Source: Faecalibacterium prausnitzii (GTDB lineage Bacteria > Bacillota > Clostridia > Oscillospirales > Ruminococcaceae). Taken from it: a stretch of DNA of 64,000 nucleotides. The notes under the pieces were generated by a model. That model did not search any database, had not been told where the DNA came from, and worked only from the letters and a program-made list of their open reading frames with translations. Position numbers and translations under genes: made by a program. Location of the stretch: positions 1 through 64,000 of the forward strand of contig SFDE01000004.1 of assembly GCA_004558805.1 (NCBI GenBank). Direction: 5' to 3'. Shown in pieces: positions 44,160 through 52,887 of the stretch (the stretch's first letter is position 1; every line of letters starts with the position of its first letter).

Positions 44160-44262
44160 ATAGAAACTAAAAAGCTTTCTCGGCGATGTGGAGGAAGCGG
44201 GTAACCGGCGCAGACCGACAATTGGATACTGCTGCGCAGCATGATGATGGGGAAAATAACAT

Positions 44263-45051
44263 ATGGACAGAGAATGGACCGAGCAGGATCTGCACACCTT
44301 TGTGCGGAATGCGCAGGCTGTGTTTGAGGAAGTTAGCCTGACCCCTGCCCAGCCGGGAACAGGCTGGCAGGACGAGGGACTGCAGGTGGACTACGAGCTG
44401 CGGGGCGGCAGAGTGGACTGTGTACTGCACCGCAGTATTCAGGCAGACGGCAAGATGTGGCAGCTGCAGATGACGGCACCGCTGGCAGGCAACGTTCTGC
44501 CGGAGGAGCGCATGACCCCCCGGGAGCGGGAGCTGTGCCGGGATGACCTGAGCCACGATTTCCTTACCGGGGTGTACAACCGCCGGTATCTGGAGACCGT
44601 CTTTGCGGAAGTGCTGGCAGAGTGCGCCACACAGGGACGCAGTGCCGCCGTGGCACTGGTGACGCTGGACGACGGGCAGAAGCTGCGGGACAGCTACGGA
44701 CAGCCGGTGATGGACCAGCTCCACTGCTTTGTGGCAAACCAGTGGAGAAAGAGCTTTGACACCCCGGAAAAGCGGGTGGTCTGCCGTCTTACCGGCAGCG
44801 TCTTTGTGGTGGGCTGTCTGGATGTGACTGCCTCCCAGCTGGCGCAGGAGATGCAGGCGCTTTACAATGCCATGCCCCGGGAGTGCATCACCACCACCGG
44901 CATGATGCGCCGGATCCAGTACACCCTGAGCTGTGCGGCGGCAGGCATGGAGGATGGCTGCACCGGCTGGAAAGATCTTTATGAGATCTGCGACCGGCGG
45001 CTCCGCACCCTGCAGGCAGCCGGGGGCGACGCTGTGAGCTGCGCAGGCTGA
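44263..45051 (+). CDS. degenerate GGDEF-domain protein
   Basis: A 262-residue protein. Residues about 100-250 follow the GGDEF fold (SHDFLTGVYNRRYLETVF is the typical domain start), but the active-site loop reads CRLTGSVFVVG in place of GGDEF, and the metal-binding aspartate of the first strand is in a changed context (VTLDDG). It is therefore unlikely to make c-di-GMP and may be a binding or partner protein. Residues 1-95 have no recognised domain. GGGGAAAAT precedes the ATG. A hairpin follows. Confidence 0.75.
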   Translation: MDREWTEQDLHTFVRNAQAVFEEVSLTPAQPGTGWQDEGLQVDYELRGGRVDCVLHRSIQADGKMWQLQMTAPLAGNVLPEERMTPRERELCRDDLSHDFLTGVYNRRYLETVFAEVLAECATQGRSAAVALVTLDDGQKLRDSYGQPVMDQLHCFVANQWRKSFDTPEKRVVCRLTGSVFVVGCLDVTASQLAQEMQALYNAMPRECITTTGMMRRIQYTLSCAAAGMEDGCTGWKDLYEICDRRLRTLQAAGGDAVSCAG

Positions 45052-45065
45052 ACGGACTGAATAAA

Positions 45066-45108
45066 ATCCCTCTTCCGGCACACACTGTGTGCAGAAGGGG
45101 GATTTTTT
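45066..45108 (+). terminator. terminator directly before the 45111 start codon
   Basis: AATCCC-CTTC-GCACAC pairs with GTGTGC-AAG-GGGATT and is followed by TTTTTTG; the next gene's ATG is at 45111. The 3' arm doubles as the ribosome site (AAGGGGGA). Translation or antitermination state may thus couple the two genes. Confidence 0.75.
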
Positions 45109-45110
45109 GT

Positions 45111-45551
45111 ATGGAAAATCAGAAGAACGACAACCTGAACCTGCTGGAAGCGGTGGTGCAGAATACCGAGATGGGCAAGAATACCCTGGAGCAGATCCTG
45201 CCCATGACCCAGGACACCCGGTTCCGGGCGGAGCTGCTGCGCCAGCGCAACCAGTACCAGCAGCTGAATCAGGAGGCGCACACCGCCATGGAGGCGTGCG
45301 GCGGCACTGCGCAGGGACAGAGCACGATGGCAAAGCTGAACACCCGCATGGGCATCGGCATAAAGACCCTGGCGGACAAATCTACCCGGAATCTGGCAGA
45401 GATGCTCAGCGAGGGCAGCAGTCAAGGAGTAATGGACTGCATCAAGAGCTGCAAGGACTACCCAAACGCCGCCCCCGGTGCCAAGCGTCTGGCACAGCGG
45501 CTGCAGGATTTTGAGGAGGACAACCGGATCCGGCTGGAACAGTTTCTGTAA
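45111..45551 (+). CDS. small helical protein of unknown function
   Basis: A 146-residue, all-helical, charged protein with no membrane segment. It starts MENQKNDNLNLLEAVVQ and resembles four-helix bundles of the ferritin-like DUF2383 type in pattern, but I cannot confirm the family and no clear metal-ligand set is visible. The GGGGGA ribosome site is part of the terminator hairpin. The alternative start at 45087 would lie inside the hairpin. A strong terminator follows. Confidence 0.65.
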   Translation: MENQKNDNLNLLEAVVQNTEMGKNTLEQILPMTQDTRFRAELLRQRNQYQQLNQEAHTAMEACGGTAQGQSTMAKLNTRMGIGIKTLADKSTRNLAEMLSEGSSQGVMDCIKSCKDYPNAAPGAKRLAQRLQDFEEDNRIRLEQFL

Positions 45552-45577
45552 TGTCTGCCGGGGATCCTTTTAACAGA

Positions 45578-45619
45578 ACAGCGCCGGGCGGTCCGCAGAC
45601 CGTCCGGCGCTGTGTTTTT
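45578..45619. terminator. terminator between the 45111 gene and mtnN
   Basis: ACAGCGCCGG-CGGT pairs with ACCG-CCGGCGCTGT around a short loop, followed by GTTTTTA. It lies between convergent genes. Confidence 0.85.
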
Positions 45620-45648
45620 ACGGGAAGATGCAGAAAATGTCGGGGTGC

Positions 45649-46332
45649 TTACAGTGCCTCCACCATGGCGGCTACGATCCTGGTGGCGGTGGCGACATAT
45701 TCCCCGATGGAGAATTTCTTTACCACCAGCACCTCGTGCCCGTCCTCGTCGGCGTTGTCGCTCATGGCGCGGAGGATGACACAGGGCACACCGTTCTTGG
45801 CGGCGATCTGGCTCACGGCAGCGCCTTCCATCTCCACGCAGTCCGGGGCGCACTTTGTCTCAATGGCTGCCTTGGTGGCGCTGTCTCCCACAAACAGGTC
45901 GCCGGTGGCGATCTTGCCCACCAGTGCCTTCACCCCGGCATCGGCACATGCCTTTTGGGCGGCGGCGATCAGCTCCGGATCCCCGGTGTATTCCTTCAGG
46001 AAAGGCGGGTTCTGGCAGATCATATCCAGCTGAGCGTCGTGGTACAACACGGTCTTGCCGATGACCACGTCACCAATGCCGATCTTGCTGGTCATGTTGC
46101 CGGCGATGCCGGAGAAGATGATCTTCTCCGCACCAAATTTGGTGATGAGCACCTGAGTGGTGGCGGCGGCGTTTGCCTTGCCCATGCCGGCGCAGCACAC
46201 CACTACCTGTTTGCCGGCAAGAGTGCCCTTGTGGTAATCTACGCCGCCGTAGGGCTCCACAGTGACATTTTCCAGCTTTGCACAGAGCTGGTCGACTTCA
46301 TCGGGCATTGCGCCCATAATACCAAAGATCAT
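45649..46332 (-). CDS. mtnN: 5'-methylthioadenosine/S-adenosylhomocysteine nucleosidase
   Basis: A 227-residue nucleosidase that cleaves adenine from MTA and SAH (Pfs). It starts MIFGIMGAMPDEVDQL, has the GMGKANAA and SGIAGNM loops, a GDLFVGD segment, the catalytic glutamates in VEMEGAA (about 173-179) and the catalytic Asp in RAMSDNAD (about 197). The length matches the family. It is separated from the upstream ychF by a palindromic repeat element. It recycles methyl-donor by-products and is part of AI-2 precursor formation. Confidence 0.96.
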   Translation of the reverse strand: MIFGIMGAMPDEVDQLCAKLENVTVEPYGGVDYHKGTLAGKQVVVCCAGMGKANAAATTQVLITKFGAEKIIFSGIAGNMTSKIGIGDVVIGKTVLYHDAQLDMICQNPPFLKEYTGDPELIAAAQKACADAGVKALVGKIATGDLFVGDSATKAAIETKCAPDCVEMEGAAVSQIAAKNGVPCVILRAMSDNADEDGHEVLVVKKFSIGEYVATATRIVAAMVEAL

Positions 46333-46390
46333 GGCAGACTCCTTTTACATAGCACAATAACGGAGACCGGAAGGGTCTGGTGGAACAAAA

Positions 46391-46524
46391 AGCCTTCCCC
46401 CGGTGGGGGGAAGGTGGATGCGACCAACGGGAGCAGACGGATGAGGGTGCAGGGAGGCAGCATCTGTCGGTGCGCCCTCATCCGCTTCACTTCGTTCAGC
46501 ACCTTCCCCCACCGGGGGAAGGCT
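46391..46524. repeat. palindromic dispersed repeat element, copy 2
   Basis: Near-perfect terminal inverted repeats of about 25 bp (46391-46416 and 46500-46524) are each themselves hairpins (CTTCCCCC/GGGGGAAG). Inside, GGATGAGGG pairs with CCCTCATCC. The 134-bp unit occupies the gap between ychF and mtnN and has no coding potential. Its CTTCCCCC hairpin is shared with the element at 40974, but the two are otherwise different. Confidence 0.75.
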
Positions 46525-46551
46525 GCAGAGGAAGCTGATTTTTGCAGGCTG

Positions 46552-47685
46552 TCAGACGTTGAACAAAAACTCGATGACGTCACCGTCGTGGACCACGTAC
46601 TCCTTGCCCTCGGTGCGCTGGAGACCCTTTGCCTTTACGGCGGCGTAATCAAAGTTGTTTGCCTCCAGATCGCCGTAGCCGATGACGCTGGCACGGATGA
46701 AGCCCCGCTCAAAGTCGCTGTGGATCTTACCTGCTGCCTGCGGAGCCTTGGTGCCCTTGCGGATGGTCCAGGCACGGCACTCCTTTTTGCCGTCGGTGAG
46801 GAAGGAGATGAGACCCAGCAGGTCGTAGCTGGCGGTGATCAGGTTGTCCAGACCGCTTGCCTCAATGCCCATCTCGGCAAGGAACTCCTTCTTTTCTTCC
46901 GGAGAGTAATCTGCAATATCCTCTTCGGTCTTGGCGCAGATGGGGATGTACCGGGCGTTCTCCTCCTTGGCACGTGCTGCCACCAGAGGCACATATTTGT
47001 TGTTCTCGATGCCCTCCATCAGGTCGTCTTCGCCTACGTTGCAGGCGTACAGCACCGGCTTTGCGCTGAGCAGACCCATCTCGTGGAGCACATTCTGCTG
47101 CTCGGCATCCTCCTCGTTGAAGTCAAAGCTGCGGGCAGGCTTGCCGGCGCTCAGGTGGTCTGCCAGCTGCTGCAGCCAGGCAGCCTCGGCGGCGGCACCC
47201 TTGTTGTTGCCGCTCTTTGCTGCCTTTGCCATCCGTCCGGCACGGTTCTGCACCACTTCCAGGTCCGACAGGATCAGCTCGTAGTCGATGGCGTCGATGT
47301 CCGCAATGGGGTCCACTGCCTCTGCCTTGGTCACATCCTCCACCACATGGATGATGTTGTCGTCATCAAAGCAGCGCACCACGTGGACGATGGCGTCGCA
47401 CTCCCGGATGTGCCCCAGGAACTTGTTGCCCAGACCGGCGCCCTGACTTGCGCCCTTTACCAGACCGGCAATGTCCACGAATTCCACGATGGCGGGGGTC
47501 TTTTTGTTGGTCTGCCAGATTTCGGCAAGCTTGTCCAGCCGCTTGTCCGGCACCGCCACGATGCCGGAGTTAGGCTCGATGGTGCAGAAGGGATAGTTTG
47601 CCGCCTCAGCGTTCTTGGTAGAGGTGATGGCATTGAACAGAGTAGACTTGCCCACGTTAGGCAGTCCTACGATACCCAGTTTCAT
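46552..47685 (-). CDS. ychF: redox-regulated/ribosome-binding GTPase YchF
   Basis: A 377-residue OBG-family ATPase/GTPase. The P-loop is GLPNVGKSTLFNA (7-19), switch II DIAGLVKGASQGAGLGN (about 70-86), a coiled-coil insert (about 125-200), then the TGS domain from about 290 (FLTDGKKECRAWTIRKGTKA) to the end DGDVIEFLFNV. YchF prefers ATP and binds the ribosome. The length is near the 363-residue norm with a small insertion. It is transcribed from its own AT-containing upstream region. Confidence 0.96.
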   Translation of the reverse strand: MKLGIVGLPNVGKSTLFNAITSTKNAEAANYPFCTIEPNSGIVAVPDKRLDKLAEIWQTNKKTPAIVEFVDIAGLVKGASQGAGLGNKFLGHIRECDAIVHVVRCFDDDNIIHVVEDVTKAEAVDPIADIDAIDYELILSDLEVVQNRAGRMAKAAKSGNNKGAAAEAAWLQQLADHLSAGKPARSFDFNEEDAEQQNVLHEMGLLSAKPVLYACNVGEDDLMEGIENNKYVPLVAARAKEENARYIPICAKTEEDIADYSPEEKKEFLAEMGIEASGLDNLITASYDLLGLISFLTDGKKECRAWTIRKGTKAPQAAGKIHSDFERGFIRASVIGYGDLEANNFDYAAVKAKGLQRTEGKEYVVHDGDVIEFLFNV

Positions 47686-47848
47686 ATAAAATACGCTCCT
47701 TCACGTTTCTATGGCATAATACTACATCTACCATTATACGCAAAGCAACGGGGGAGTGCAAGAGCCGGACGGAAAGATTTGAGCGAGAGAGGCAGACCTG
47801 GCAGGAGGGTGGACCGCTGTGGGAAAGAGGACCGGACACCGCAGCGGA

Positions 47849-47882
47849 GCTTTCCCGGCGGGAAAGGCTGCCTTTTTCTGCG
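47849..47882 (+). terminator. hairpin in the gap before the two-component operon
   Basis: AGCTTTCCCG pairs with CGGGAAAGGCT (one bulge), followed by GCCTTTTTC. No gene on this strand ends here, so it may protect the operon from outside transcription. The rest of the 333-bp gap holds only a promoter (TATAAT at 47935). Confidence 0.45.
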
Positions 47883-47934
47883 GGCATCGCAAAAAATCCT
47901 ACAAATCCTTCTTTATTTTGTCATAACTGTCCCG

Positions 47935-47940
47935 TATAAT
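47935..47940 (+). promoter_or_regulatory. -10 box of the two-component operon
   Basis: TATAAT 79 bp before the response regulator ATG, with a weak -35 (TTATTT) at 17-bp spacing. Confidence 0.5.
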
Positions 47941-48018
47941 AGAAAGGAAAGATCCTGTCACACCGCCCGGAAGGGCTGAAAATACCTAAAAACCTACAAA
48001 AAAGGGGAGGAGACCTTT

Positions 48019-48717
48019 ATGGCAAACGAGAAGATCCTTGTGGTGGATGATGACGCCAACATCTGCGAGCTGCTGCGGCTGTACCTGACCAAAGAGGGCT
48101 ATCAGGTGACGGTGGCAAACGACGGCGAGGAGGGACTGGAAAAGTTCAATCAGGTCAAGCCCGACATGGTGCTGCTGGATGTGATGATGCCCCGGATGGA
48201 CGGGCTGGAAGTGTGCCGCCGCATCCGCAAGGCGGGCAACACCCCGGTGATGATGCTTACCGCCAAGGGTGAGACCTTTGACAAGGTGCTGGGCTTGGAG
48301 CTGGGTGCCGACGATTACATGGTAAAGCCTTTTGACGCCAAGGAAGTGGTGGCACGCATCAAGGCGGTGCTGCGCCGCTGCACTGCCAGCGCCGCACAGA
48401 CCGAGAGCACCGAGGGGGTCATCGAGTTTGACAACCTGCGTCTGGACATGAACAGCTACGAGCTGCGGGTAAAGGGCAAGGTGGTGGAGGCTCCCCCCAA
48501 GGAGCTGGAACTGCTGAACTGCCTTGCCTCCCATCCCAACCGGGTCTACACCCGGGACCAGCTGCTGGACGAGGTGTGGGGCTTTGAGTACTACGGCGAC
48601 AGCCGCACCATCGACGTCCATGTGAAGCGCCTGCGGGAAAAGCTGGCAGGGGCTTCTGACAAGTGGGAACTCAAGACCGTCTGGGGCGTGGGCTATAAGT
48701 TCGAGGTGCGTCAGTAA
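48019..48717 (+). CDS. OmpR/PhoB-type response regulator
   Basis: A 232-residue regulator. The receiver domain (1-120) has the acidic pair in VVDDDAN, phosphoacceptor Asp54 in LLDVMMP, Thr in MLTAKG and Lys in VKPFD. The winged-helix DNA-binding domain (about 135-230) has PPKELELLNCLASHPNRVYTR-type signatures and the RTIDVHVKRLREKL recognition helix. Its stop codon overlaps the kinase start (TAATG). The pair resembles PhoP/PhoR-type envelope or phosphate systems, but the signal is unknown. AGGGGAGGAG precedes the ATG. Confidence 0.94.
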   Translation: MANEKILVVDDDANICELLRLYLTKEGYQVTVANDGEEGLEKFNQVKPDMVLLDVMMPRMDGLEVCRRIRKAGNTPVMMLTAKGETFDKVLGLELGADDYMVKPFDAKEVVARIKAVLRRCTASAAQTESTEGVIEFDNLRLDMNSYELRVKGKVVEAPPKELELLNCLASHPNRVYTRDQLLDEVWGFEYYGDSRTIDVHVKRLREKLAGASDKWELKTVWGVGYKFEVRQ

Positions 48718-50243
48718 TGCGCAAAAGTATCTCGGTAGCGTTTTTCTCGCTGGTGTCCACCCTGATGGTGCTGGGCATCGTGCTGATGGGCTGCTCGGAA
48801 TGGGTGCTGTTCAAAAACTATTTTGCCAAGGAGCGGTACGAGACGCTGGACCAGGTGGTGACGGTGGCAAAGCGCACCGCAGAGTATCTGGTAAACAGCG
48901 AGACCATGCCGCAGGGTGCAGAGCTGGATGCTTTGAACACCAAGCTGGAGATCATCGGGGAGAGCGCCGAGGCGTATCTCTTTTTCACCGACAGTCAGGG
49001 CAATGTGCTCATTGCTTCGGACCCGGAAAAGCTGACCACCGACACCGTGCCGCTGGATATCTGCCAGCGGGGCAGTGCGGCGGACCCGGAGATGCAGCAT
49101 TACCATGCTTTTGGAGATCTGGGAGGCACCCTGACCGAAAAAAGCTATGTGTCGGTGGTGCAGACCATCGACCGGCAGAGCCGGTTCAGCGGCTGGCTGT
49201 TTTTGTGCTCCTCCGGTGAGCAGCTCACCGAGTTCAAGCAGCAGTTCTGGTCCAACTTCCTGATGTCGGCATGCGTGATGCTGCTGTGCGCCAGCGTGCT
49301 GACCAAGCTGCTGATGCGCAGCCTCACTGACCCCCTGCAGAAGGTCACCGATGCCGCCCAGCGCTTTGGCGGCGGTGACTTCTCGGTGCGGGTAGAGGGC
49401 GTGGAAGGGGAAGGCGAGGTGGCAGACCTGGCACGGACCTTCAACCAGATGGCAGAGAATATCCAGTCCAACGACAACTCCCGGGGACAGTTTATGGGCA
49501 ACATTGCCCACGAGCTGCGGACCCCCATGACCACCATCAAGGGCTTTGTGGACGGCATCCTGGACGGCACCATTCCCCCGGATATGCAGAACCACTACCT
49601 GCAGCTGGTCAGCGAGGAGACCGGACGGCTGGCACGGCTGATCCAGAATATGCTGGACCTGTCCAAGCTGGAAAGCGGAGAGTATCAGGTCAACGCCCGG
49701 ATGTTCAACATCTGGGAGACCATCACCGGGGTGGCACTGTCCGCCGAGCAGCGCATCAACGACGGCATGATCGAGCTGGAAGGGCTCACCATGGACGAAA
49801 AGGTGCTGGTGTATGCAGACCCGGACCTGATCCATCAGGTGACCTACAACCTGCTGGACAATGCCATCAAGTTTACCCCTGCCGGGGGCACCATCCGCTT
49901 TACCGTGGAGCGGCTGGGTCCGGAGGTGGAGATCGCCATCTGGAACTCCGGACAGGGCATCAGCCCGGAGGCGCTGCCCTATGTGTTCCAGCGGTTCTAC
50001 AAAGAGGACCCCTCCCGGGGACTCCACGCCCGGGGCTCCGGACTGGGTCTGAATATCTGCAAGGTGCTGGTAAATCTGTCCGGAGGGCAGATCCGGGTGG
50101 AGAGCCAGCAGGGCGAGTGGTGCCGGTTCGTGTTTACCCTGCCTGCCACCGCGCCCAACCCCGGCGGCATGAAGCGTCTGCCGGATACGGCAGGCGGCGC
50201 TCCCAGCGTGGAAGAGCCTGCCAGCATGCGACCCGTAGAATGA
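48717..50243 (+). CDS. membrane sensor histidine kinase
   Basis: A 508-residue kinase. It has two membrane helices (about 8-28 and 180-202) around an extracytoplasmic sensor of about 150 residues, a HAMP domain (about 203-255), a HisKA domain with His265 in NIAHELRTPM and a HATPase domain with NLLDNAIKFTP, IWNSGQGIS and GSGLGLNICK. The proline/glycine-rich last 40 residues are unusual. Translation is coupled to the response regulator through the TAATG overlap. The signal cannot be read from the sensor. Confidence 0.93.
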   Translation: MRKSISVAFFSLVSTLMVLGIVLMGCSEWVLFKNYFAKERYETLDQVVTVAKRTAEYLVNSETMPQGAELDALNTKLEIIGESAEAYLFFTDSQGNVLIASDPEKLTTDTVPLDICQRGSAADPEMQHYHAFGDLGGTLTEKSYVSVVQTIDRQSRFSGWLFLCSSGEQLTEFKQQFWSNFLMSACVMLLCASVLTKLLMRSLTDPLQKVTDAAQRFGGGDFSVRVEGVEGEGEVADLARTFNQMAENIQSNDNSRGQFMGNIAHELRTPMTTIKGFVDGILDGTIPPDMQNHYLQLVSEETGRLARLIQNMLDLSKLESGEYQVNARMFNIWETITGVALSAEQRINDGMIELEGLTMDEKVLVYADPDLIHQVTYNLLDNAIKFTPAGGTIRFTVERLGPEVEIAIWNSGQGISPEALPYVFQRFYKEDPSRGLHARGSGLGLNICKVLVNLSGGQIRVESQQGEWCRFVFTLPATAPNPGGMKRLPDTAGGAPSVEEPASMRPVE

Positions 50244-50249
50244 TCACCG

Positions 50250-50297
50250 ACAGCCGGACTGACCCTTTGGAGGGGACGGTCTGGCTGTCTGCGTTTT
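50250..50297 (+). terminator. terminator-like hairpin after the kinase
   Basis: GACAGCC-GAC pairs imperfectly with GTC-GGCTGTC, followed by TGCGTTTTC. Confidence 0.5.
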
Positions 50298-50353
50298 CCG
50301 GATGGATATTTCACTCCGTTTACGTCATTTCGGTGAAAAACCTTCCGGCGGGT

Positions 50354-50382
50354 TTGATTTTTTATGCGTTTTCATGTAAACT
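50354..50382 (+). promoter_or_regulatory. promoter of the rpe/rnf-like run
   Basis: TTGATT (50354-50359), 17 bp, TAAACT (50377-50382), about 105 bp before rpe. It is the only clear promoter before the co-directional genes to 58648. Confidence 0.6.
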
Positions 50383-50485
50383 AAGAAGTAGCTATGCCTT
50401 TGGGTTCCATGTCGGGAAAAACCGGCAGGAAACCCGGACACAAGGTACAGACTCTTTTAAATACAACGGAGCGTAAAGATATATC

Positions 50486-51136
50486 ATGGCAATTGTAAGT
50501 CCTTCGATCCTTTCCGCAGATTTTGATCATCTGGGCGCAGACTGCCGCGCTGTGCTGGCAGCAGGTGCACAGATGCTGCATTACGATGTGATGGACGGGC
50601 ATTTTGTGCCCAACATCAGCTTTGGCGTGCCGGTGCTCAAAAGCCTGCACAAGGCGCTGCCGGAGGCGTTCTACGATGTGCATCTGATGATCAGCCATCC
50701 CCTGCAGTACGCAGAGCCTTTTATCAAGGCAGGTGCTACCCTGTACAACTTCCATCTGGAGTGCGAGGACGACATCCAGTCCACTATCGACGCCGTAAAG
50801 GCACTGGGCTGCAAGGTGGGGCTTACCATCAAACCCGGCACCGAGCCAAAGGCGCTGGAGCCCTATCTGGACCAGCTGGACCTGGTGCTGGTGATGAGCG
50901 TGGAGCCGGGCTTTGGCGGGCAGAAGTTCATGCCCTTGGCGCTGGACAAGCTGCGCTGGCTCCGGGCAGAGCGGGAAAAGCGGGGTCTGCACTACCTGCT
51001 GGAAGTGGACGGCGGCGTGGATGCCGTCACCGCACCCCAGTGCGTGGAGGCAGGTGCCGATGTTCTGGTGGCAGGCAGCGCCGTCTTTGGCGCAGCAGAC
51101 CCTGCCGCTGCCGTGGGCAGTCTTGCCGCCCTTTGA
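50486..51136 (+). CDS. rpe: ribulose-phosphate 3-epimerase
   Basis: A 216-residue TIM-barrel epimerase of the pentose phosphate pathway. It shows SPSILSADFDHLG, HYDVMDGHFVPNISFG (catalytic Asp and metal His), HLMISHP, MSVEPGFGGQKF and EVDGGV (second catalytic Asp), all in the normal order. Gene length is standard. The Rnf-like genes start 12 bp downstream with their ribosome site at the rpe stop, so they are probably co-transcribed. Confidence 0.97.
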   Translation: MAIVSPSILSADFDHLGADCRAVLAAGAQMLHYDVMDGHFVPNISFGVPVLKSLHKALPEAFYDVHLMISHPLQYAEPFIKAGATLYNFHLECEDDIQSTIDAVKALGCKVGLTIKPGTEPKALEPYLDQLDLVLVMSVEPGFGGQKFMPLALDKLRWLRAEREKRGLHYLLEVDGGVDAVTAPQCVEAGADVLVAGSAVFGAADPAAAVGSLAAL

Positions 51137-51148
51137 GAGGTGAGCACT

Positions 51149-52168
51149 ATGGATGAAGCTTTGATCCAGGAACAGGAGCAGCGGCTGAAAAAGACCGGCG
51201 GTTACTACCGCCACGTCTGCTGGATGGCGGTGCCCCTGCTGTGTATGTCCTGCTATCTGTACGGTCTGCGCCCGCTGCTGCTGTGCTGCATTGCGGTGCT
51301 TACCGGCAACCTGTGCGACCGGCTGGTATCTCTGCTGCGCCGCCGGGTATACCAGAGCAAGGACCTTTCCAACGAGAGTTTTGCGCTGGTGATCGCCCTG
51401 CTCATGCCTGCCACCGTGGACATCTATGTACTGGTGGTGGCGGTCATCGCAGGCGTATTGGTGGGCAAGGAGGTCTTTGGCGGCTACGGCAACTACCCCT
51501 TTAACCCGGCAGCTGTGGGCTACGCCGTGGCGGCGGTGTCCTGGCCGGAACAGGTGTTCCGTTATCCCCAGCCCTACACCCCCATCCCCCTGTGGGACGC
51601 CTCCGCCGTGCCGGTATCCAGTGCCGTTTCCGACACCCTGCGCAGCGGCGGCGTGCTGAACATCAGCTCCATTGCGCTGGGTCTGGGGGAGTACGCTTCC
51701 CCCATGGGCACCGGCGCTGCACTGGTGATCCTTGCCTGCGGGCTGTTCCTGTGGGCACAGAAGGATATCCGGCTCACCGCTACCATCAGCTTCCTTGCTA
51801 CCTGCACTCTGGTCGCCTTCTTCTTCCCCCGGCAGGCGGGTCTGGCAGACAGCATGGCGCTGGCGGATGCGCTGCCCCGGCTGCGCTGCGTGCGGGATGA
51901 GCTGCTCAGCGGTGCGGTGATGTTCAGTGCTGTGTTCCTGCTCAACGAACCCTACACCTGTGCTCATCACCGGATGGGACGCATCCTGTACGGCGTGCTG
52001 GTGGGTCTTGTCTCCATGGGCTTCCGTTACTACGGCGTGTACGATACCGGCGTGTGCTTTGCGCTGCTGGTAGTCAACAGCATCTCGGCGTGGATCGACC
52101 GCACCGAGACCCGCCTGTACCGGATGATGGGTCGTCTGCCGGCAGAGAAAAAGGAGGCAGCGGAATGA
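51149..52168 (+). CDS. rnfD: RnfD/NqrB-like membrane subunit
   Basis: A 339-residue protein of eight to ten helices. It has the RnfD family sequence FGGYGNYPFNPAAVGYA (about 110-126) and a later MGTGAALVIL segment where RnfD carries its covalently bound FMN on threonine (family pattern ETSALA or SGAT). The threonine is present but the surrounding motif is divergent. The ATG at 51149 is chosen over a GTG at 51140 because AGAGG lies 8 nt upstream. It overlaps the next gene by ATGA. The family is clear; whether it transfers electrons is open because partners are missing. Confidence 0.83.
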   Translation: MDEALIQEQEQRLKKTGGYYRHVCWMAVPLLCMSCYLYGLRPLLLCCIAVLTGNLCDRLVSLLRRRVYQSKDLSNESFALVIALLMPATVDIYVLVVAVIAGVLVGKEVFGGYGNYPFNPAAVGYAVAAVSWPEQVFRYPQPYTPIPLWDASAVPVSSAVSDTLRSGGVLNISSIALGLGEYASPMGTGAALVILACGLFLWAQKDIRLTATISFLATCTLVAFFFPRQAGLADSMALADALPRLRCVRDELLSGAVMFSAVFLLNEPYTCAHHRMGRILYGVLVGLVSMGFRYYGVYDTGVCFALLVVNSISAWIDRTETRLYRMMGRLPAEKKEAAE

Positions 52169-52887
52169 AAAAATCAACGGCACAACGGATCCTGCAGGAT
52201 CCGGAAAAATATGCTCACCACGACCGGGTGTTCCTGAATAACCCCGTGGTCATGCAGGGCATGGGTCTTGCCCCGCTGGTGGTGCTTGCCACCACCGGGC
52301 TCAATGCCGGGATGCTGGCGGTGGCGGTGACCCTGCTGCTGACCCCGTCCCGGGTGCTGGCATGTCTGGCGAGCCGGCTGTTTCCCCTCAGTGAGGACCC
52401 GGACAGGGAACAACTGCAGAAGATGCTGCTGCCCCGGGCGCTGGTGTACAGTCTCAGCGCAGCGGTGGTGTATCTGGCAGTTTATCCCATCCTCAACGCC
52501 CTGTTTGGCACCAATCTGCTGAGTCTGGGCATCTACCTGCCCATGCTGGTGGTGGAGCCCCTGCTGACCTACCGTTTTGGGCGGGTGCAGGAGCCGCTGC
52601 ACAAGGCGGTGTCCAAGGGTGTGCGCATCACTGTGGGCTATGTTTTGCTGTTGCTTGTGCTGGGCTGTGTCCGGGAGTGGCTGGCAGCGGGCACCGTGTT
52701 TGGCACTTCGGTGGGACGCTATGCTCTGCTGCCCATTGCCCGGATGCCGGCGGGCGGCTTTATCGTGCTGGGGGTGCTGTGCGCCGTGTGGCGGGCAGTG
52801 GTGACCCGGCGCAGAGCCTATCTGGAAAAAGAGGCGCGGGACCTGATCTCGGTCCATGACCAGAAGGAGGCGGAGCGCAAAGAATGA
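52165..52887 (+). CDS. rnfE: RnfE/NqrD-like membrane subunit lacking cluster cysteines
   Basis: A 240-residue protein with six helices. The segment NNPVVMQGMGLAPLVVLATT matches the RnfE start ENPVFVQxLGLCPxLAVTT, except that the cysteine is Ala36. The second ligand region, normally VVNC, reads MLVVEPLL, so that cysteine is lost too. A VREWLAAGTVFG segment and PAGGFIVLG near the end follow the family. The C-terminus carries a charged 30-residue tail. It overlaps both neighbours by 4 bp (ATGA). In NqrD and RnfE these cysteines bind the intramembrane [2Fe-2S] cluster. Confidence 0.78.
   Translation: MKKSTAQRILQDPEKYAHHDRVFLNNPVVMQGMGLAPLVVLATTGLNAGMLAVAVTLLLTPSRVLACLASRLFPLSEDPDREQLQKMLLPRALVYSLSAAVVYLAVYPILNALFGTNLLSLGIYLPMLVVEPLLTYRFGRVQEPLHKAVSKGVRITVGYVLLLLVLGCVREWLAAGTVFGTSVGRYALLPIARMPAGGFIVLGVLCAVWRAVVTRRRAYLEKEARDLISVHDQKEAERKE

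Noticed and set aside
44160..44262. c-di-GMP riboswitch in the leader of the degenerate GGDEF gene
   Set aside because: The leader contains GCGGGTAACCGGCGC, superficially like part of a GEMM aptamer, but the paired GGCAAA/GAAA tetraloop-receptor core is not present.
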